A DNA stretch of 64,000 nt, taken from contig NZ_AP036014.1 in the NCBI RefSeq assembly GCF_003402415.2, positions 2,480,001 to 2,544,000 of the forward strand. Direction: 5' to 3'. The position numbers and the translations under genes are program-made. The notes below the pieces were generated by a model. That model was not told where the DNA came from and did no database searches. It saw only the letters and a list, made by a program, of their open reading frames with translations. Shown here in pieces: positions 35,659 to 44,901 of the stretch (position 1 is its first letter; each line of letters begins with the position of its first letter). The stretch comes from Cupidesulfovibrio sp000226255. Its GTDB lineage: Bacteria; Desulfobacterota; Desulfovibrionia; Desulfovibrionales; Desulfovibrionaceae.

Positions 35659-37755
35659 ATGTCTCTGACCATTCGCACCAAACTGATCATCGCCTTTCTG
35701 TTGTCCATCGTCGTCGCCATCGGCAGCGTTTCCGCCGTGGTGTCCATCGAAATCCGCCGGGCCTCGCTGAAGGATTTCGAAGACTCGTCCAGCGCGCAAC
35801 TGGAACGGGTGAACGACTTCGTCGCCACGTTCTTCGAGGCGGCGCAACGCAACGTGGTCTACCTTGCCTCGCTGCCCCGGGTGGTGGAAGCCAAGGGCCA
35901 GGTGACCTCCTACGCCGACACCAAGCAGGACAACAAGCTGCACCACGCCTCGCTGACGCCGGACGAACAGGCGCTGGCCAAGGTGTTCACCCTGATGGGC
36001 AAGGCCAACAACTGGTACGACGAAATCTTCGTCGGCTACCAGGACGGGGGCTTTCTCAGCCACATCGACGGTTCCGGCGTGCCCGCGGGCTACGACCCGC
36101 GCAAGCGCCCCTGGTACAAGGAGGCCATGGCCTCTTCCGGCAACACGTTGATCAGCAAGGCCTACATGTCCACCACCGGCTACCCGGTGGCCAGCGTCAT
36201 GAGCAAGGTACGCAGCGGCGCGGGCGAGATCGTGGGCGTCATGGGCGTGGACATCAACCTGTCCACCCTGACCAAGGTCACCTCCAGCCTGCGCATCGGC
36301 AAGACCGGCTATGTCATGCTGATCGAGGACACCTCGGTCATCCTGTCCGACCCGAAGCACGAGAAGTTCAGCTTCAAGAAGACCGATGACACCGGCTCCC
36401 CCGCCCTCGTCCAGATCATGAAGATGCAGCGCGGCACCTTCGAAGCGGCCCTGGACGGCGTGGACAAACTGGTCACCGTGCATACCGGCTACCAGGGCTG
36501 GAAGCTGGTGGCCATCATCGACAAGGCCGAGGTGTACGCCCAGTCCGCCAGCGTGGTGAACTACATCCTGATGGTGGGCGCGGGCATCGCCGTGGTGCTG
36601 ATGATCGTGGCGTGGCTGCTGGCGCGCTCCGTGGCCAATCCCATCCAGATGCTGGTGACCGCCTCCGGCCATGTGGCGTCCGGCGATTTCGACGCCCTTC
36701 CCGACGCGCGCCATTTCTCTGGCGAACTGCTGGCCCTGCACGGCAGCCTGCACGCCATGGTGGGCAACCTTGGCGAACTGCTGGCCACGGCCAAGGTCAA
36801 GACCAGGGAAGCCGAGGAACAGACCGGCAAGGCCGAGGCCGCCCTGCGCGAAGCCGAAGAGGCCCGCCTGCGCGGCGAACAGGCCCGCAAGGAAGGCATC
36901 CGCCAAACGGCGGAAAGGCTGGAAGGCATCGTGGCCAACGTGCGCAACGCCTCGCACGAACTGGCCGGGCAGGTGGACGAGGCCCGCTCCGGCGCGGAGG
37001 TGCAGCGCGCCCGCACGGCCGAGGCCGCCACCGCCATGGAACAGATGAACGCCTCCGTGCTGGAGGTTGCCGCCAATGCCTCGCGCGCGGCCGGAAGCGC
37101 CGAAAGCGCCCGGGTCGAGGCCGAAGCGGGCGGCACCATCGTGCGCGACGTGGTGGACAGCATCCGCAAGGTGGACGAATTCACTCGCGAGATGAGCACC
37201 GGCCTTGGCGAACTGGGCAAGCGGGCCGAGGGCATCGGCCACATCATGACCGTGATCACCGACATCGCCGACCAGACCAACCTGCTGGCGCTGAACGCCG
37301 CCATCGAGGCGGCCCGGGCCGGTGACGCCGGGCGCGGCTTTGCCGTGGTGGCCGACGAGGTGCGCAAGCTGGCGGAAAAGACCATGACCGCCACCAAGGA
37401 AGTGGGCGACGCCATCACCGCCATCCAGCGCGGCACGCAGGAAAACATCACCGGCATGGGCCGCGCGGCCGAGGTGGTGCAACGCAGCACCGATCTCGCC
37501 TCCCGCGCGGGCGAGGCGCTGGCGCGCATCGTGTCCATCGTGGAGGCCACGGCCGACCAGGTACGGTCCATCGCCACGGCGTCGGAAGAACAGTCCGCCG
37601 CATCCGAGCAGATCAACCGGGGAACCGACGAGGTGAACCGCATCGCCTCGGAAATGGCCGAGGCCATGGCCCAGTCCACCCGCGAGGTGGGCGAGCTTGC
37701 CCGGCTGTCGTCGGAACTGCAGGACGTCATCCGCGACCTGAAGGAAGGCAGTTAG
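35659..37755 (+). CDS. Methyl-accepting chemotaxis protein with dCache sensor
   Basis: Predicted 698 residues. An N-terminal helix (LIIAFLLSIVVAIGSVSAVV) is followed by a periplasmic dCache sensor to about residue 290, with the ligand-site segment YDPRKRPWYKEAM. A second helix (YILMVGAGIAVVLMIVAWLL), a HAMP domain and a long coiled coil follow. The signalling tip contains QTNLLALNAAIEAARAGDAG and GFAVVADEVRKLAEKT. RPWY-type dCache sites often bind amino or organic acids; the ligand is not fixed here. ATG 35647 is an equally possible start. Confidence 0.95.
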   Translation: MSLTIRTKLIIAFLLSIVVAIGSVSAVVSIEIRRASLKDFEDSSSAQLERVNDFVATFFEAAQRNVVYLASLPRVVEAKGQVTSYADTKQDNKLHHASLTPDEQALAKVFTLMGKANNWYDEIFVGYQDGGFLSHIDGSGVPAGYDPRKRPWYKEAMASSGNTLISKAYMSTTGYPVASVMSKVRSGAGEIVGVMGVDINLSTLTKVTSSLRIGKTGYVMLIEDTSVILSDPKHEKFSFKKTDDTGSPALVQIMKMQRGTFEAALDGVDKLVTVHTGYQGWKLVAIIDKAEVYAQSASVVNYILMVGAGIAVVLMIVAWLLARSVANPIQMLVTASGHVASGDFDALPDARHFSGELLALHGSLHAMVGNLGELLATAKVKTREAEEQTGKAEAALREAEEARLRGEQARKEGIRQTAERLEGIVANVRNASHELAGQVDEARSGAEVQRARTAEAATAMEQMNASVLEVAANASRAAGSAESARVEAEAGGTIVRDVVDSIRKVDEFTREMSTGLGELGKRAEGIGHIMTVITDIADQTNLLALNAAIEAARAGDAGRGFAVVADEVRKLAEKTMTATKEVGDAITAIQRGTQENITGMGRAAEVVQRSTDLASRAGEALARIVSIVEATADQVRSIATASEEQSAASEQINRGTDEVNRIASEMAEAMAQSTREVGELARLSSELQDVIRDLKEGS

Positions 37756-37794
37756 CCACCCGACGCGCGGCCTCTGGCCCCGCAAGACGCTCCA

Positions 37795-37826
37795 CGCCCC
37801 GGCATCCCCGCGATGCCGGGGCGTTT
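37795..37826 (+). terminator. Terminator after the chemoreceptor gene
   Basis: CGCCCCGGCATC and GATGCCGGGGCG form a perfect 12-bp stem with loop CCCGC, followed by TTT. Confidence 0.8.
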
Positions 37827-37974
37827 CGCGTGCGCCATGCGGAGCCGCCGCGTACGGCCAGCACCGTGCAGCCGCCCGTAGCGCGGCCATTTCCCACCGA
37901 AACGGGAGGAAATCGTGACAACCGGGGCCGAAGTGCTTACTCTCTGCCCCGTGGCGGGCGCGCCCCTTTCGGCA

Positions 37975-38009
37975 GTGCATCCACGGACCGCAACGGCCCA
38001 CGGATGCAC
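37975..38009. repeat. Inverted repeat in the gap before the MBL hydrolase gene
   Basis: GTGCATCC (37975-37982) and GGATGCAC (38002-38009) could form a hairpin with a 19-base loop. A ribosome site GGGAGG with GTG occurs just before (37906-37917), but its frame runs into the next gene and was rejected. Confidence 0.35.
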
Positions 38010-38140
38010 GACAAGTTCCGGGGGCCAGCGCGCGCCGCCATTGGCCGGACGCATGTGGGACGCGCCCGGCACCCCGCCCGGCCGCGCGCTTGCCGTGGGT
38101 CCGGGCGTCTTCCGGCAACCGTCAGCACGCGAGGCGTCGC

Positions 38141-38887
38141 ATGAAGTACCGCATCCACCCCATCGTCATGGGTTCCAAGGTCTTCGACAAGGGCATGATG
38201 ACCTACCAGCACGATTACGGCACGCCCTACACCATCCCCATCTACACCTGGTACATTGAGGGCGGCGACAAGCGCATCCTGGTGGACACCGGCGAGCTGA
38301 ACCCCATCGTCTCTCCGGACCGCGAGGCGGCGCTGGGCGGCAGGATCTACACCTTCGAGGCGGGGTTGGCCAAGTACGGGCTCACCCCGGCGGACATCGA
38401 CGTGGTCATCCACACCCATCTGCACAACGACCACTGCGAAAACGACTACAAGTGCGAAAACGCGGAAATCTGGGTGCACGAGAAGGAACTGGAGTCGATC
38501 CATAACCCGCATCCGCTGGATTTCCGCTACCTTGAAGACTATATCGCCGACGTGGAAGACAACGGCCAGCTGCGCGTGATCACGGAAGAAGAGCGCGAAA
38601 TCCTGCCCGGCATCCGGGTGGTGCATACCCCGGTGCACACCGAGGGCGGCCTGACCGTGTTCGTGGACACGGAACAGGGCACCGCCGCCATCACCGGGTT
38701 CTGCATCATCGACGAGAACATGGACCCGCCCGCCGCCATCAAGGGCATGGAGATGGAGGTCATTCCTCCCGGCACCTGCATCAACCCCAAGCGGGGCTAC
38801 GACATCATGCTCAAGGTGAAGCAGGCGGCGGAAATCGTCATCCCGCTGCACGAACCGCGCTTCGCCCGCATGGAGACCATCGGCTGA
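38141..38887 (+). CDS. Metallo-beta-lactamase-fold hydrolase (lactonase-like)
   Basis: Predicted 248 residues. The metal motif HTHLHNDHCEN is intact, with later ligands in HTPVHTEGG, and an Asp in the SGYCIIDENMD-like segment (TGFCIIDENMD). The layout resembles N-acyl-homoserine-lactonase and related cyclic-ester hydrolases, but substrate cannot be fixed. The start at 38141 (MKYRIHPIVMGSK) was preferred to 38090, since GAGGCG precedes it and the fold begins there. It is followed by the OsmC gene on the same strand. Confidence 0.88.
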   Translation: MKYRIHPIVMGSKVFDKGMMTYQHDYGTPYTIPIYTWYIEGGDKRILVDTGELNPIVSPDREAALGGRIYTFEAGLAKYGLTPADIDVVIHTHLHNDHCENDYKCENAEIWVHEKELESIHNPHPLDFRYLEDYIADVEDNGQLRVITEEEREILPGIRVVHTPVHTEGGLTVFVDTEQGTAAITGFCIIDENMDPPAAIKGMEMEVIPPGTCINPKRGYDIMLKVKQAAEIVIPLHEPRFARMETIG

Positions 38888-38996
38888 CCGGCGCGGCCCT
38901 GCGCCACCCCGCGACCATCCGCACCGGAATGTGGCGCGCCGTTCCCGCGCCCGCTCCACCGCACCTGAACGCTGGAACATCCACAGGAGCCGCAGC

Positions 38997-39446
38997 ATGA
39001 CCATGAAGTTCATCGACGTCGCCTTCAACGGCGGCATGAAGATCGACGCCATACTCCACCCCGCCGTCACGGGCGATGCCCCCGCCGGACAGGACGCGTC
39101 CGCCACCCCGGACACCGTCATCCGCACCGACCAGCCGGTGAAGGACGGCGGCGAGGGCACCGCCCCCACCCCGTTCGAGTTGTTCCTGGCATCGCTGGCC
39201 ACCTGCGCGGGCGTGTACGCCCAGCGCTTCTGCGAGGCGCGCAAGATATCGACGGAAGGCCTGGGCATCCGCGTGGGCTGCGAATTCGCGCCCAAGGGCT
39301 TTCAGGTCACCCGCATGACCTTCGTGGTCACGCCGCCGCAGGGCTTTCCGGACGAATACCGCGATGCGCTGGTGCGCGCCGTGGAACTGTGCGCCGTGAA
39401 AAAGCACATCATGACGCCGCCCGCGTTCGAGGTGGTGCTGGCGTAG
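38997..39446 (+). CDS. OsmC/Ohr family peroxide-reductase-like protein
   Basis: Predicted 149 residues. The two redox cysteines are in LASLATCAGVYAQRF and VRAVELCAVKKH. Family members reduce organic hydroperoxides or bind small thiols; a central insert (residues 27-45) is Ala/Pro-rich. CAGGAG precedes ATG 38997. It probably shares a transcript with the MBL gene 109 bases before it. Confidence 0.87.
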   Translation: MTMKFIDVAFNGGMKIDAILHPAVTGDAPAGQDASATPDTVIRTDQPVKDGGEGTAPTPFELFLASLATCAGVYAQRFCEARKISTEGLGIRVGCEFAPKGFQVTRMTFVVTPPQGFPDEYRDALVRAVELCAVKKHIMTPPAFEVVLA

Positions 39447-39719
39447 CGTCTTCAATTGCTCGACGCGGCGACATGCGCCGCGTGCTTATCCCCCGGTTTC
39501 CCCCCACTTCCCGCAGCGCCGTGGCCCGCCACGGCGCTGTCGCATTCATGGGGCACGCTGCCGTTGTCGAACGCCTTTGCCCGCCATCTGCCCATTCCCT
39601 CGCGGGCGGTCCTGTGGCAGATTCGTCATCGCCAACATATCCGCCATGGGGAGCAGTTCCGCCACGCGCGCCGCCCCCGCACACGAACCGCCAACCGAAT
39701 CGCCGCCACCGGAGCCGCC

Positions 39720-40457
39720 ATGTCCAACCGTTCCATCAATCTCGCCCTGCACGTCATGAAGGACCCGGCCGCCATGGCCGAAAAGGCCGCCCAACTGCTG
39801 CTGGACCGCTGCGAACGCGCCGTGGCCGCGCGCGGCGTGTTCACCCTGGCGCTGTCCGGCGGCAGCACGCCCATCCCGCTGTTCCGGTTGCTGGCCACCC
39901 CGGCCTGGCTCGACCGCCTGCCGTGGGAGAAGATCGCCGTATACTGGGTGGACGAGCGCTGCGTGGAGCCGGACAACCCCCAGAGCAACTACGGCGTGGC
40001 CCGGCGCGAACTGCTGTCCCTGGCCCCCGCCACCCGTTTTTACCGCATGAAGGGCGAGATGGACCCGGTGGAGGGCGCGGCCGCCTACGAATCGCTGCTG
40101 CGCGAACATTTCGACCTGGAAGACGGGGCCTGGCCGCGTTTCGACATGGTGCTGCTGGGCATGGGCGAGGACGGACACACCGCGTCGCTGTTCCCCGACG
40201 GCACGGGGCTGGCCGAGCGCTCGCGCCTGGTCATCGACCAATACGTGCTGGCCACCAAGAGCGACCGGCTTACCCTGACCCTGCCGGTGCTGAACAACGC
40301 CCGCTGCTGCGTGTTCCTGGTGTCGGGAGGGGAGAAGCACCCCGTGCTGGCCCGGGCGCTGGACCTGCTGGCGGAACCCACCCTGCCCGCCCAGTTCGTG
40401 AAGCCCACCAATGGGGATCTGGTGTGGATTGTCGACGAAGGCGCGGCCAAGGGGTAG
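39720..40457 (+). CDS. pgl: 6-phosphogluconolactonase
   Basis: Predicted 245 residues. Family signatures are ALSGGSTPIPLFRLL, VYWVDERCVEPDNPQSNYG and LLGMGEDGHTASLFPD. It hydrolyses 6-phosphogluconolactone in the oxidative pentose phosphate pathway. No zwf or gnd lies beside it. ATG 39720 follows GGAGCC; an in-frame upstream extension to 39456 is not protein-like. Confidence 0.94.
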   Translation: MSNRSINLALHVMKDPAAMAEKAAQLLLDRCERAVAARGVFTLALSGGSTPIPLFRLLATPAWLDRLPWEKIAVYWVDERCVEPDNPQSNYGVARRELLSLAPATRFYRMKGEMDPVEGAAAYESLLREHFDLEDGAWPRFDMVLLGMGEDGHTASLFPDGTGLAERSRLVIDQYVLATKSDRLTLTLPVLNNARCCVFLVSGGEKHPVLARALDLLAEPTLPAQFVKPTNGDLVWIVDEGAAKG

Positions 40458-40505
40458 TTCAACGTGTTCTTTCGTCTGCGATGAACCGGCTTGGCCGCAA
40501 CCGGG

Positions 40506-41270
40506 TCAGTCTTCCGCCGGGGGCAGCACCTCCACCAGCGCCTCACCGGCGGCCATGTCGATGACGGCGGCCATGAACGCGGCGGCGTGCTCCACGGGCA
40601 GGCCGATGATGCACTCCACGTCGGCCCCATGCAGTTCGGACTGAATGGCCGCCTCGTAGACGGGCAGCAGCCGCCGCAGCGCCCCTGCCCGGCCATGGGC
40701 CAGCACCACGGATACCCGCGCGGGCACGATGCGTTGGCGCAGGGGCAGACCGTCCAGCCCCAGGCGCGCCATGGCCGCGTAGGCCCGCACCAGCCCGCCG
40801 GTGCCCAGCTTGACCCCGCCGAAATATCGTGTCACCACCGCCGCCACCTCGCCCACGCCGCCATGCAGCAGTTGCTGCAACATGGGGCGACCGGCGGTGC
40901 CGTGGGGTTCGCCGTCGTCGCTGCATCCGATGCGGCCGGTTTCGCCCGGCGGCCCGGCCGCGAAGGCCCAGCAGTTGTGGGTGGCGTCGGCGAATTCGGC
41001 GCGCACCGCATCCGTGAAGGCACGCGCCGTGGCCGTGTCCGGCGCGTGGGCCACGCTGACGATGAACCGGCTGCGTTTGATGGAATCCTCGCGGCGGTAC
41101 ACGCCCCCGGCAAAACCCGCAACGCGGGTCAGCCCTGCCCCCTGCGCCATGTCGGGCACCGGGTAGCGGGCGGGGGCGGGCGGCGACGACGCTGCGGGTG
41201 CGGATTCGCCCGTTGCGGATTCGGCTTCCGGCGCGATGTCGGATGGGCTAATGATACGCTGGCCGGTCAT
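40506..41270 (-). CDS. yigZ: YigZ/IMPACT family protein
   Basis: Predicted 254 residues. The family signature SDDGEPHGTAGRPMLQQLL followed by VVTRYFGGVKLGTGGLVRAY is intact. The family (UPF0029 fold plus a second domain) is linked to translation or stress control, without a firmly known reaction. The first ~45 residues are a Pro/Ala-rich extension. It is convergent with pgl and divergent from topB. Confidence 0.93.
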   Translation of the reverse strand: MTGQRIISPSDIAPEAESATGESAPAASSPPAPARYPVPDMAQGAGLTRVAGFAGGVYRREDSIKRSRFIVSVAHAPDTATARAFTDAVRAEFADATHNCWAFAAGPPGETGRIGCSDDGEPHGTAGRPMLQQLLHGGVGEVAAVVTRYFGGVKLGTGGLVRAYAAMARLGLDGLPLRQRIVPARVSVVLAHGRAGALRRLLPVYEAAIQSELHGADVECIIGLPVEHAAAFMAAVIDMAAGEALVEVLPPAED

Positions 41271-41414
41271 GGCCTCCGGCTGTAGCCGCCCGCCGGTGGC
41301 GGGTCAAGGTGCAACGCCAAGGGCGTCCGGACAACCGCCCATCACTCCGCCCTCCCGGACGCCATTGTCGCAACGCCGTCCCGCCAACCTTTCACCCACT
41401 GGTTCAGTCCGCCC

Positions 41415-43949
41415 ATGTCCAAGACCCTGATCATCGCCGAAAAGCCCTCCGTGGCACGCGAACTGGCCCCCCACGTGGGCGCCACACAGCGCCGCGCGGG
41501 CTTTCTGGAAGGGCCGGACCACCTGGTCAGCTGGGCCGTGGGCCACCTTGTGGGCATCGCCGAGCCGGAGGAACAGGACCCGGCCTGGGCAGGCCGCTGG
41601 ACCCTGGACCAGTTGCCCATGCTGCCGCCGCGTTTTCGCCTGCGGGTGCTGCCGGAAACGGCGGACCAGTTCGCCGTGCTGCAACGCCTGCTTGCCGACG
41701 AGCGCGTCACGGGCGTCATCAACGCCACCGACGCCGGGCGCGAGGGCGAACTGATCTTCCGGCGCATCTACCTGATGGCCGAATGCGCCAAGCCCGTGCG
41801 CCGCCTGTGGGCCAGCGACATGACCGAAGAGGGCCTGCGCAAGAGCCTGTCCCGCCTGCTGCCCGACGCGGAAAAGCGCAACCTGGGCCTTGCCTCCTTT
41901 GCCCGGGCCGAGGCCGACTGGCTGGTGGGCATGAACTATTCGCGCCTGTTCACGGTGAAGACCGGCGGCCTTGTCTCGGTGGGGCGCGTGCAGACCCCGG
42001 TGCTGTGCCTGCTGGCCGCCCGCCGCCGCGAGATCGAAGAATTCGTGCCGCAGGACTTCTGGACCGTGGAAGGGGTGTTCGCCCCGTCCGGCGCGGCCAA
42101 GGCCCGCGCATCGCAAGACGACGATGCCGCTCCCGCTGCTCCCGCTGACGCCGCCCCTTCCGATGCGCCGCCCGGCACGCCCGACGCCTTCCCTGCCGTA
42201 TGGCACCGCCCGCCGGAACTGCGCGAAGCCCGGGTGGATAGCGAGGACGAGGCATCGGCCATCGCCGCCGCCTGCACCGGGCGCGAAGGCGTGGTGGAAT
42301 CGGTGGCCAGCAAGGCGGGCAGCCAGCAGCCTCCCCTGCCCTTCGACCTGACCACCCTGCAGCGCGAAGCCAACACCCGCTTCGGCCTCTCAGCCAAGGA
42401 CACCCTGGCCCACGCCCAGGCGCTGTACGAAACGCACAAGCTGATCACCTACCCGCGTACCGATTCCCGCCACCTGACCAAGGAACTGTTCGCGGAAATC
42501 CTCAACCACTTCCGGGCCATCCACCACCTGTACCCGGACGGGACCATGCTGGCGGTCACGCGCATCAAGTCCGGCAAGGTCAAGTTTGCCTGTGTGGACG
42601 ACCGCAAGGTCACCGACCACCACGCCATCATCCCCACCGCCCGCAAGGGCGACCCGGCCCGCCTCTCGCAGACGGAACGGCAGGTTTACGAGATGATCTG
42701 CCGCCGGTTCATCGCCGCCTTCTGCGCCGAGGCCAGGTTCTCCACCTCCACCGTCACGGTGAAGGTGGGCGACCACGCCTTCATCGCGCGGGGCAAGGTG
42801 TTCAAGGAAAAGGGCTGGCTGGCCGTGGAGCCGTGGCGCGCGGCGGAAGATACCCCCCTGCCTCCCCTGCGCAAGGGCGCGAAGCTGCATACGCAGGATA
42901 TCCGCCGGGTGACGCGCCAGACCAAGGCCCCGGCCCACTATACCGATGCGTCCCTGCTGGCGGCCATGGAAACCGCCGGAAAGCTGGTGGAAGACGAGGA
43001 ACTGCGCCAGGCCATGAAGGAACGCGGCCTCGGCACCCCCGCCACCCGCGCCCAGGTCATCGAAACGCTGCTCCAGCGCGGCTATGTGGGCAGGCAGGGC
43101 AAGCGGCTCATCGCCAGTGACCGGGGCATGCAGGTGGCCGAGGTCATCGAGGCGCTGCTGCCCGACGTGGCCTCGCCCGAACTGACCGGCACGTGGGAAA
43201 AGGCCCTCAAGGACATGGAGGCGGGCACCGCCACCTACCCGCAGTTCATGCACGGCATACGCGAAAGCGTGTGGCACGGCGTGCACCGCATCAAGCGGGT
43301 GGGCGGACGCAACCTGGACCGTTTGCTGGACACGGCGTCCGAACGGTACGCCCGCACACCGGACGGCCTGTGCCCCCTGTGCGGCGGCGAGGTGCGCGAA
43401 ACACCGCGCGGCTGGGCCTGCACCGGGCAGCCGCCCGCCAAAAAGCGCGGCAAGGCGTCCGGGGATGGGGACGGCGGCGCGGAGAAGGAAACCGCGCGTG
43501 CCAAACGCGGCGCGAAAAAGGTCGACGCGGAAGGCGCGATGCCTGACGGCGGTGCGGAACCCGTCGCCACCAACGGCCGCTGCCCGTTCATCCTCTGGCG
43601 CACCACCTTCGGCCGCGAACTGGACGAGCCCACGGCGCGTGAACTGCTGGCCACGGGCCGCACCGCGCAGGCCATGGACTTCACCTCGCGCCAGGGCAAG
43701 CCGTTCCGGGCGCACCTGGTGCTGAAGGGCGGCCGCCTGCGCCCCGAATTCGTGCCCGACGGGTCGCGCCGGGCTTCGGAGGGCGCTCCCGCCCCGCAAC
43801 AGGCGGATGAAACCGCATCGCCCGCCGACCATGCCGCCCCCGGCACGTCCAATACACCGGACGCGCCCAACACACCGGGCACACCGGGCACACCGGGCAC
43901 ACCGGGCACTCCGGGCACTCCGAGCGCACCGGGCACCGCCGACATCTAG
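41415..43949 (+). CDS. topB: DNA topoisomerase III (type IA)
   Basis: Predicted 844 residues. The TOPRIM domain shows IAEKPSVARELA and INATDAGREGELIFRR. The catalytic Tyr346 lies in ITYPRTDSRHL. A zinc-finger-like CPLCGGEVRE follows at about residue 653, then a second topoisomerase C-terminal repeat (CPFILWRTTFGREL). An Ala/Pro-rich insert spans about residues 227-262, and the last ~50 residues are a Gly-Thr-Pro repeat tail. It decatenates single strands and resolves recombination intermediates. The extra length beyond ~650 residues comes from these insertions and tail. Confidence 0.94.
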   Translation: MSKTLIIAEKPSVARELAPHVGATQRRAGFLEGPDHLVSWAVGHLVGIAEPEEQDPAWAGRWTLDQLPMLPPRFRLRVLPETADQFAVLQRLLADERVTGVINATDAGREGELIFRRIYLMAECAKPVRRLWASDMTEEGLRKSLSRLLPDAEKRNLGLASFARAEADWLVGMNYSRLFTVKTGGLVSVGRVQTPVLCLLAARRREIEEFVPQDFWTVEGVFAPSGAAKARASQDDDAAPAAPADAAPSDAPPGTPDAFPAVWHRPPELREARVDSEDEASAIAAACTGREGVVESVASKAGSQQPPLPFDLTTLQREANTRFGLSAKDTLAHAQALYETHKLITYPRTDSRHLTKELFAEILNHFRAIHHLYPDGTMLAVTRIKSGKVKFACVDDRKVTDHHAIIPTARKGDPARLSQTERQVYEMICRRFIAAFCAEARFSTSTVTVKVGDHAFIARGKVFKEKGWLAVEPWRAAEDTPLPPLRKGAKLHTQDIRRVTRQTKAPAHYTDASLLAAMETAGKLVEDEELRQAMKERGLGTPATRAQVIETLLQRGYVGRQGKRLIASDRGMQVAEVIEALLPDVASPELTGTWEKALKDMEAGTATYPQFMHGIRESVWHGVHRIKRVGGRNLDRLLDTASERYARTPDGLCPLCGGEVRETPRGWACTGQPPAKKRGKASGDGDGGAEKETARAKRGAKKVDAEGAMPDGGAEPVATNGRCPFILWRTTFGRELDEPTARELLATGRTAQAMDFTSRQGKPFRAHLVLKGGRLRPEFVPDGSRRASEGAPAPQQADETASPADHAAPGTSNTPDAPNTPGTPGTPGTPGTPGTPSAPGTADI
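43869..43931 (+). repeat. 9-bp in-frame tandem repeat in topB tail
   Basis: ACACCGGGC and the variant ACTCCGGGC repeat about six times, encoding G-T-P units. The copy number is a likely slippage site. Confidence 0.85.
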
Positions 43950-44197
43950 CCAGACGCCCTCGCCACGCCCCATTCCGTTCCGACCCGTTCTGTTCCGGGT
44001 GCGGCAATCCTGCCTCCCCGCTCCGCACACGGCCCCGTATGCCCTGCCCTCGCCGCGCTTCCGCTCGCGGCCCTTCCGCGTTCCCCATTTTCACGCGCCC
44101 GCCCTTCCCCCAGCCGGGCGGATGGCGTATGCTCTCGACGATTTCTTTCCTCAAATTTTAAAAAAGAACTTTACAAGCCTATGGATGGCCGCTAAAC

Positions 44198-44220
44198 AGG
44201 AATTGTTCCTAACAAGGAAC
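44198..44220 (+). promoter_or_regulatory. Overlapping inverted repeats before rubrerythrin
   Basis: AGGAA-TTG-TTCCT (44198-44210) and GTTCCT-AACA-AGGAAC (44205-44220) overlap, 30 bases before the rubrerythrin start. They may be an operator for a redox regulator or alternative hairpins in the mRNA leader. They do not match a PerR box. The gap 43950-44249 holds no gene. Confidence 0.45.
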
Positions 44221-44249
44221 CCAATCACGAAACCACAAGGAGCATATCG

Positions 44250-44744
44250 ATGAGCAAGACCCATGAGAACATGATGGCGGCCTTTGCCGGTGAATCCCAG
44301 GCCAACCGCAAGTACCTCGCGTTCGCCAAGCAGGCCGACAAGGAAGGCCTGCCGCAGGTCGCCAAACTGTTCCGAGCCGCCGCCGAGGCGGAAACCATCC
44401 ACGCCCACGGCCACCTGCGCAACGCGGGCAAGATCGGTTCCACCCTCGACAACCTGAAGGCCGCCATCGACGGCGAAACCTACGAATTCACCAAGATGTA
44501 CCCGCAGATGATCGCCGAGGCCGAAGCCGAAGGCGAAAAGGTGCCCGCGCGCTACTTCGGCTGGGCCAACGCCGTGGAAGAGGTGCACGCCAACCTCTAC
44601 CGCAAGGCCCTGGAAAATCCCTCGGCCCTGGCCGACGTGGACTACTACGTGTGTTCCGTGTGCGGCTACACCCACGAAGGCCCGCACGACGGCAAGTGCC
44701 CCATCTGCAACGCCGCGGCGTCCGCTTTCTACAAGGTCGCGTAG
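44250..44744 (+). CDS. rbr: Rubrerythrin
   Basis: Predicted 164 residues. The N-terminal four-helix domain binds the di-iron site through SQANRKYLAF, EAETIHAHGH and AVEEVHANLY. The C-terminal rubredoxin-like site is CSVCGY...GKCPICNA. It reduces hydrogen peroxide to water in anaerobes with NADH or rubredoxin electrons. AAGGAG precedes the ATG. Confidence 0.96.
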   Translation: MSKTHENMMAAFAGESQANRKYLAFAKQADKEGLPQVAKLFRAAAEAETIHAHGHLRNAGKIGSTLDNLKAAIDGETYEFTKMYPQMIAEAEAEGEKVPARYFGWANAVEEVHANLYRKALENPSALADVDYYVCSVCGYTHEGPHDGKCPICNAAASAFYKVA

Positions 44745-44774
44745 CTCGCCCCTGCACGGGCCATGCGTCCCTTC

Positions 44775-44816
44775 GGAGGGCTCCGGTGTGCACCACCGGG
44801 GCCCTCCCGTCGTTTT
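44775..44816 (+). terminator. Terminator after rubrerythrin
   Basis: GGAGGGCTCCGGTG and CACCGGGGCCCTCC form a 14-bp stem with one G-U pair and loop TGCAC, then CGTCGTTTT. Confidence 0.85.
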
Positions 44817-44901
44817 GCCGGTTGGCGGCAGCGTCTCGACACCGGCGGCGCGGTGCAGTATCCGGGCGTATGCACGCGCACCCCGCCCCCCCACCACCCG
44901 C

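Noticed and set aside
37915..38259. Reading frame of 114 codons with a good ribosome site and GTG start before the MBL gene
   Set aside because: It overlaps the well-supported MBL hydrolase by about 120 bases and its translation is His/Pro-rich with no protein-like pattern; the ribosome site may be chance.
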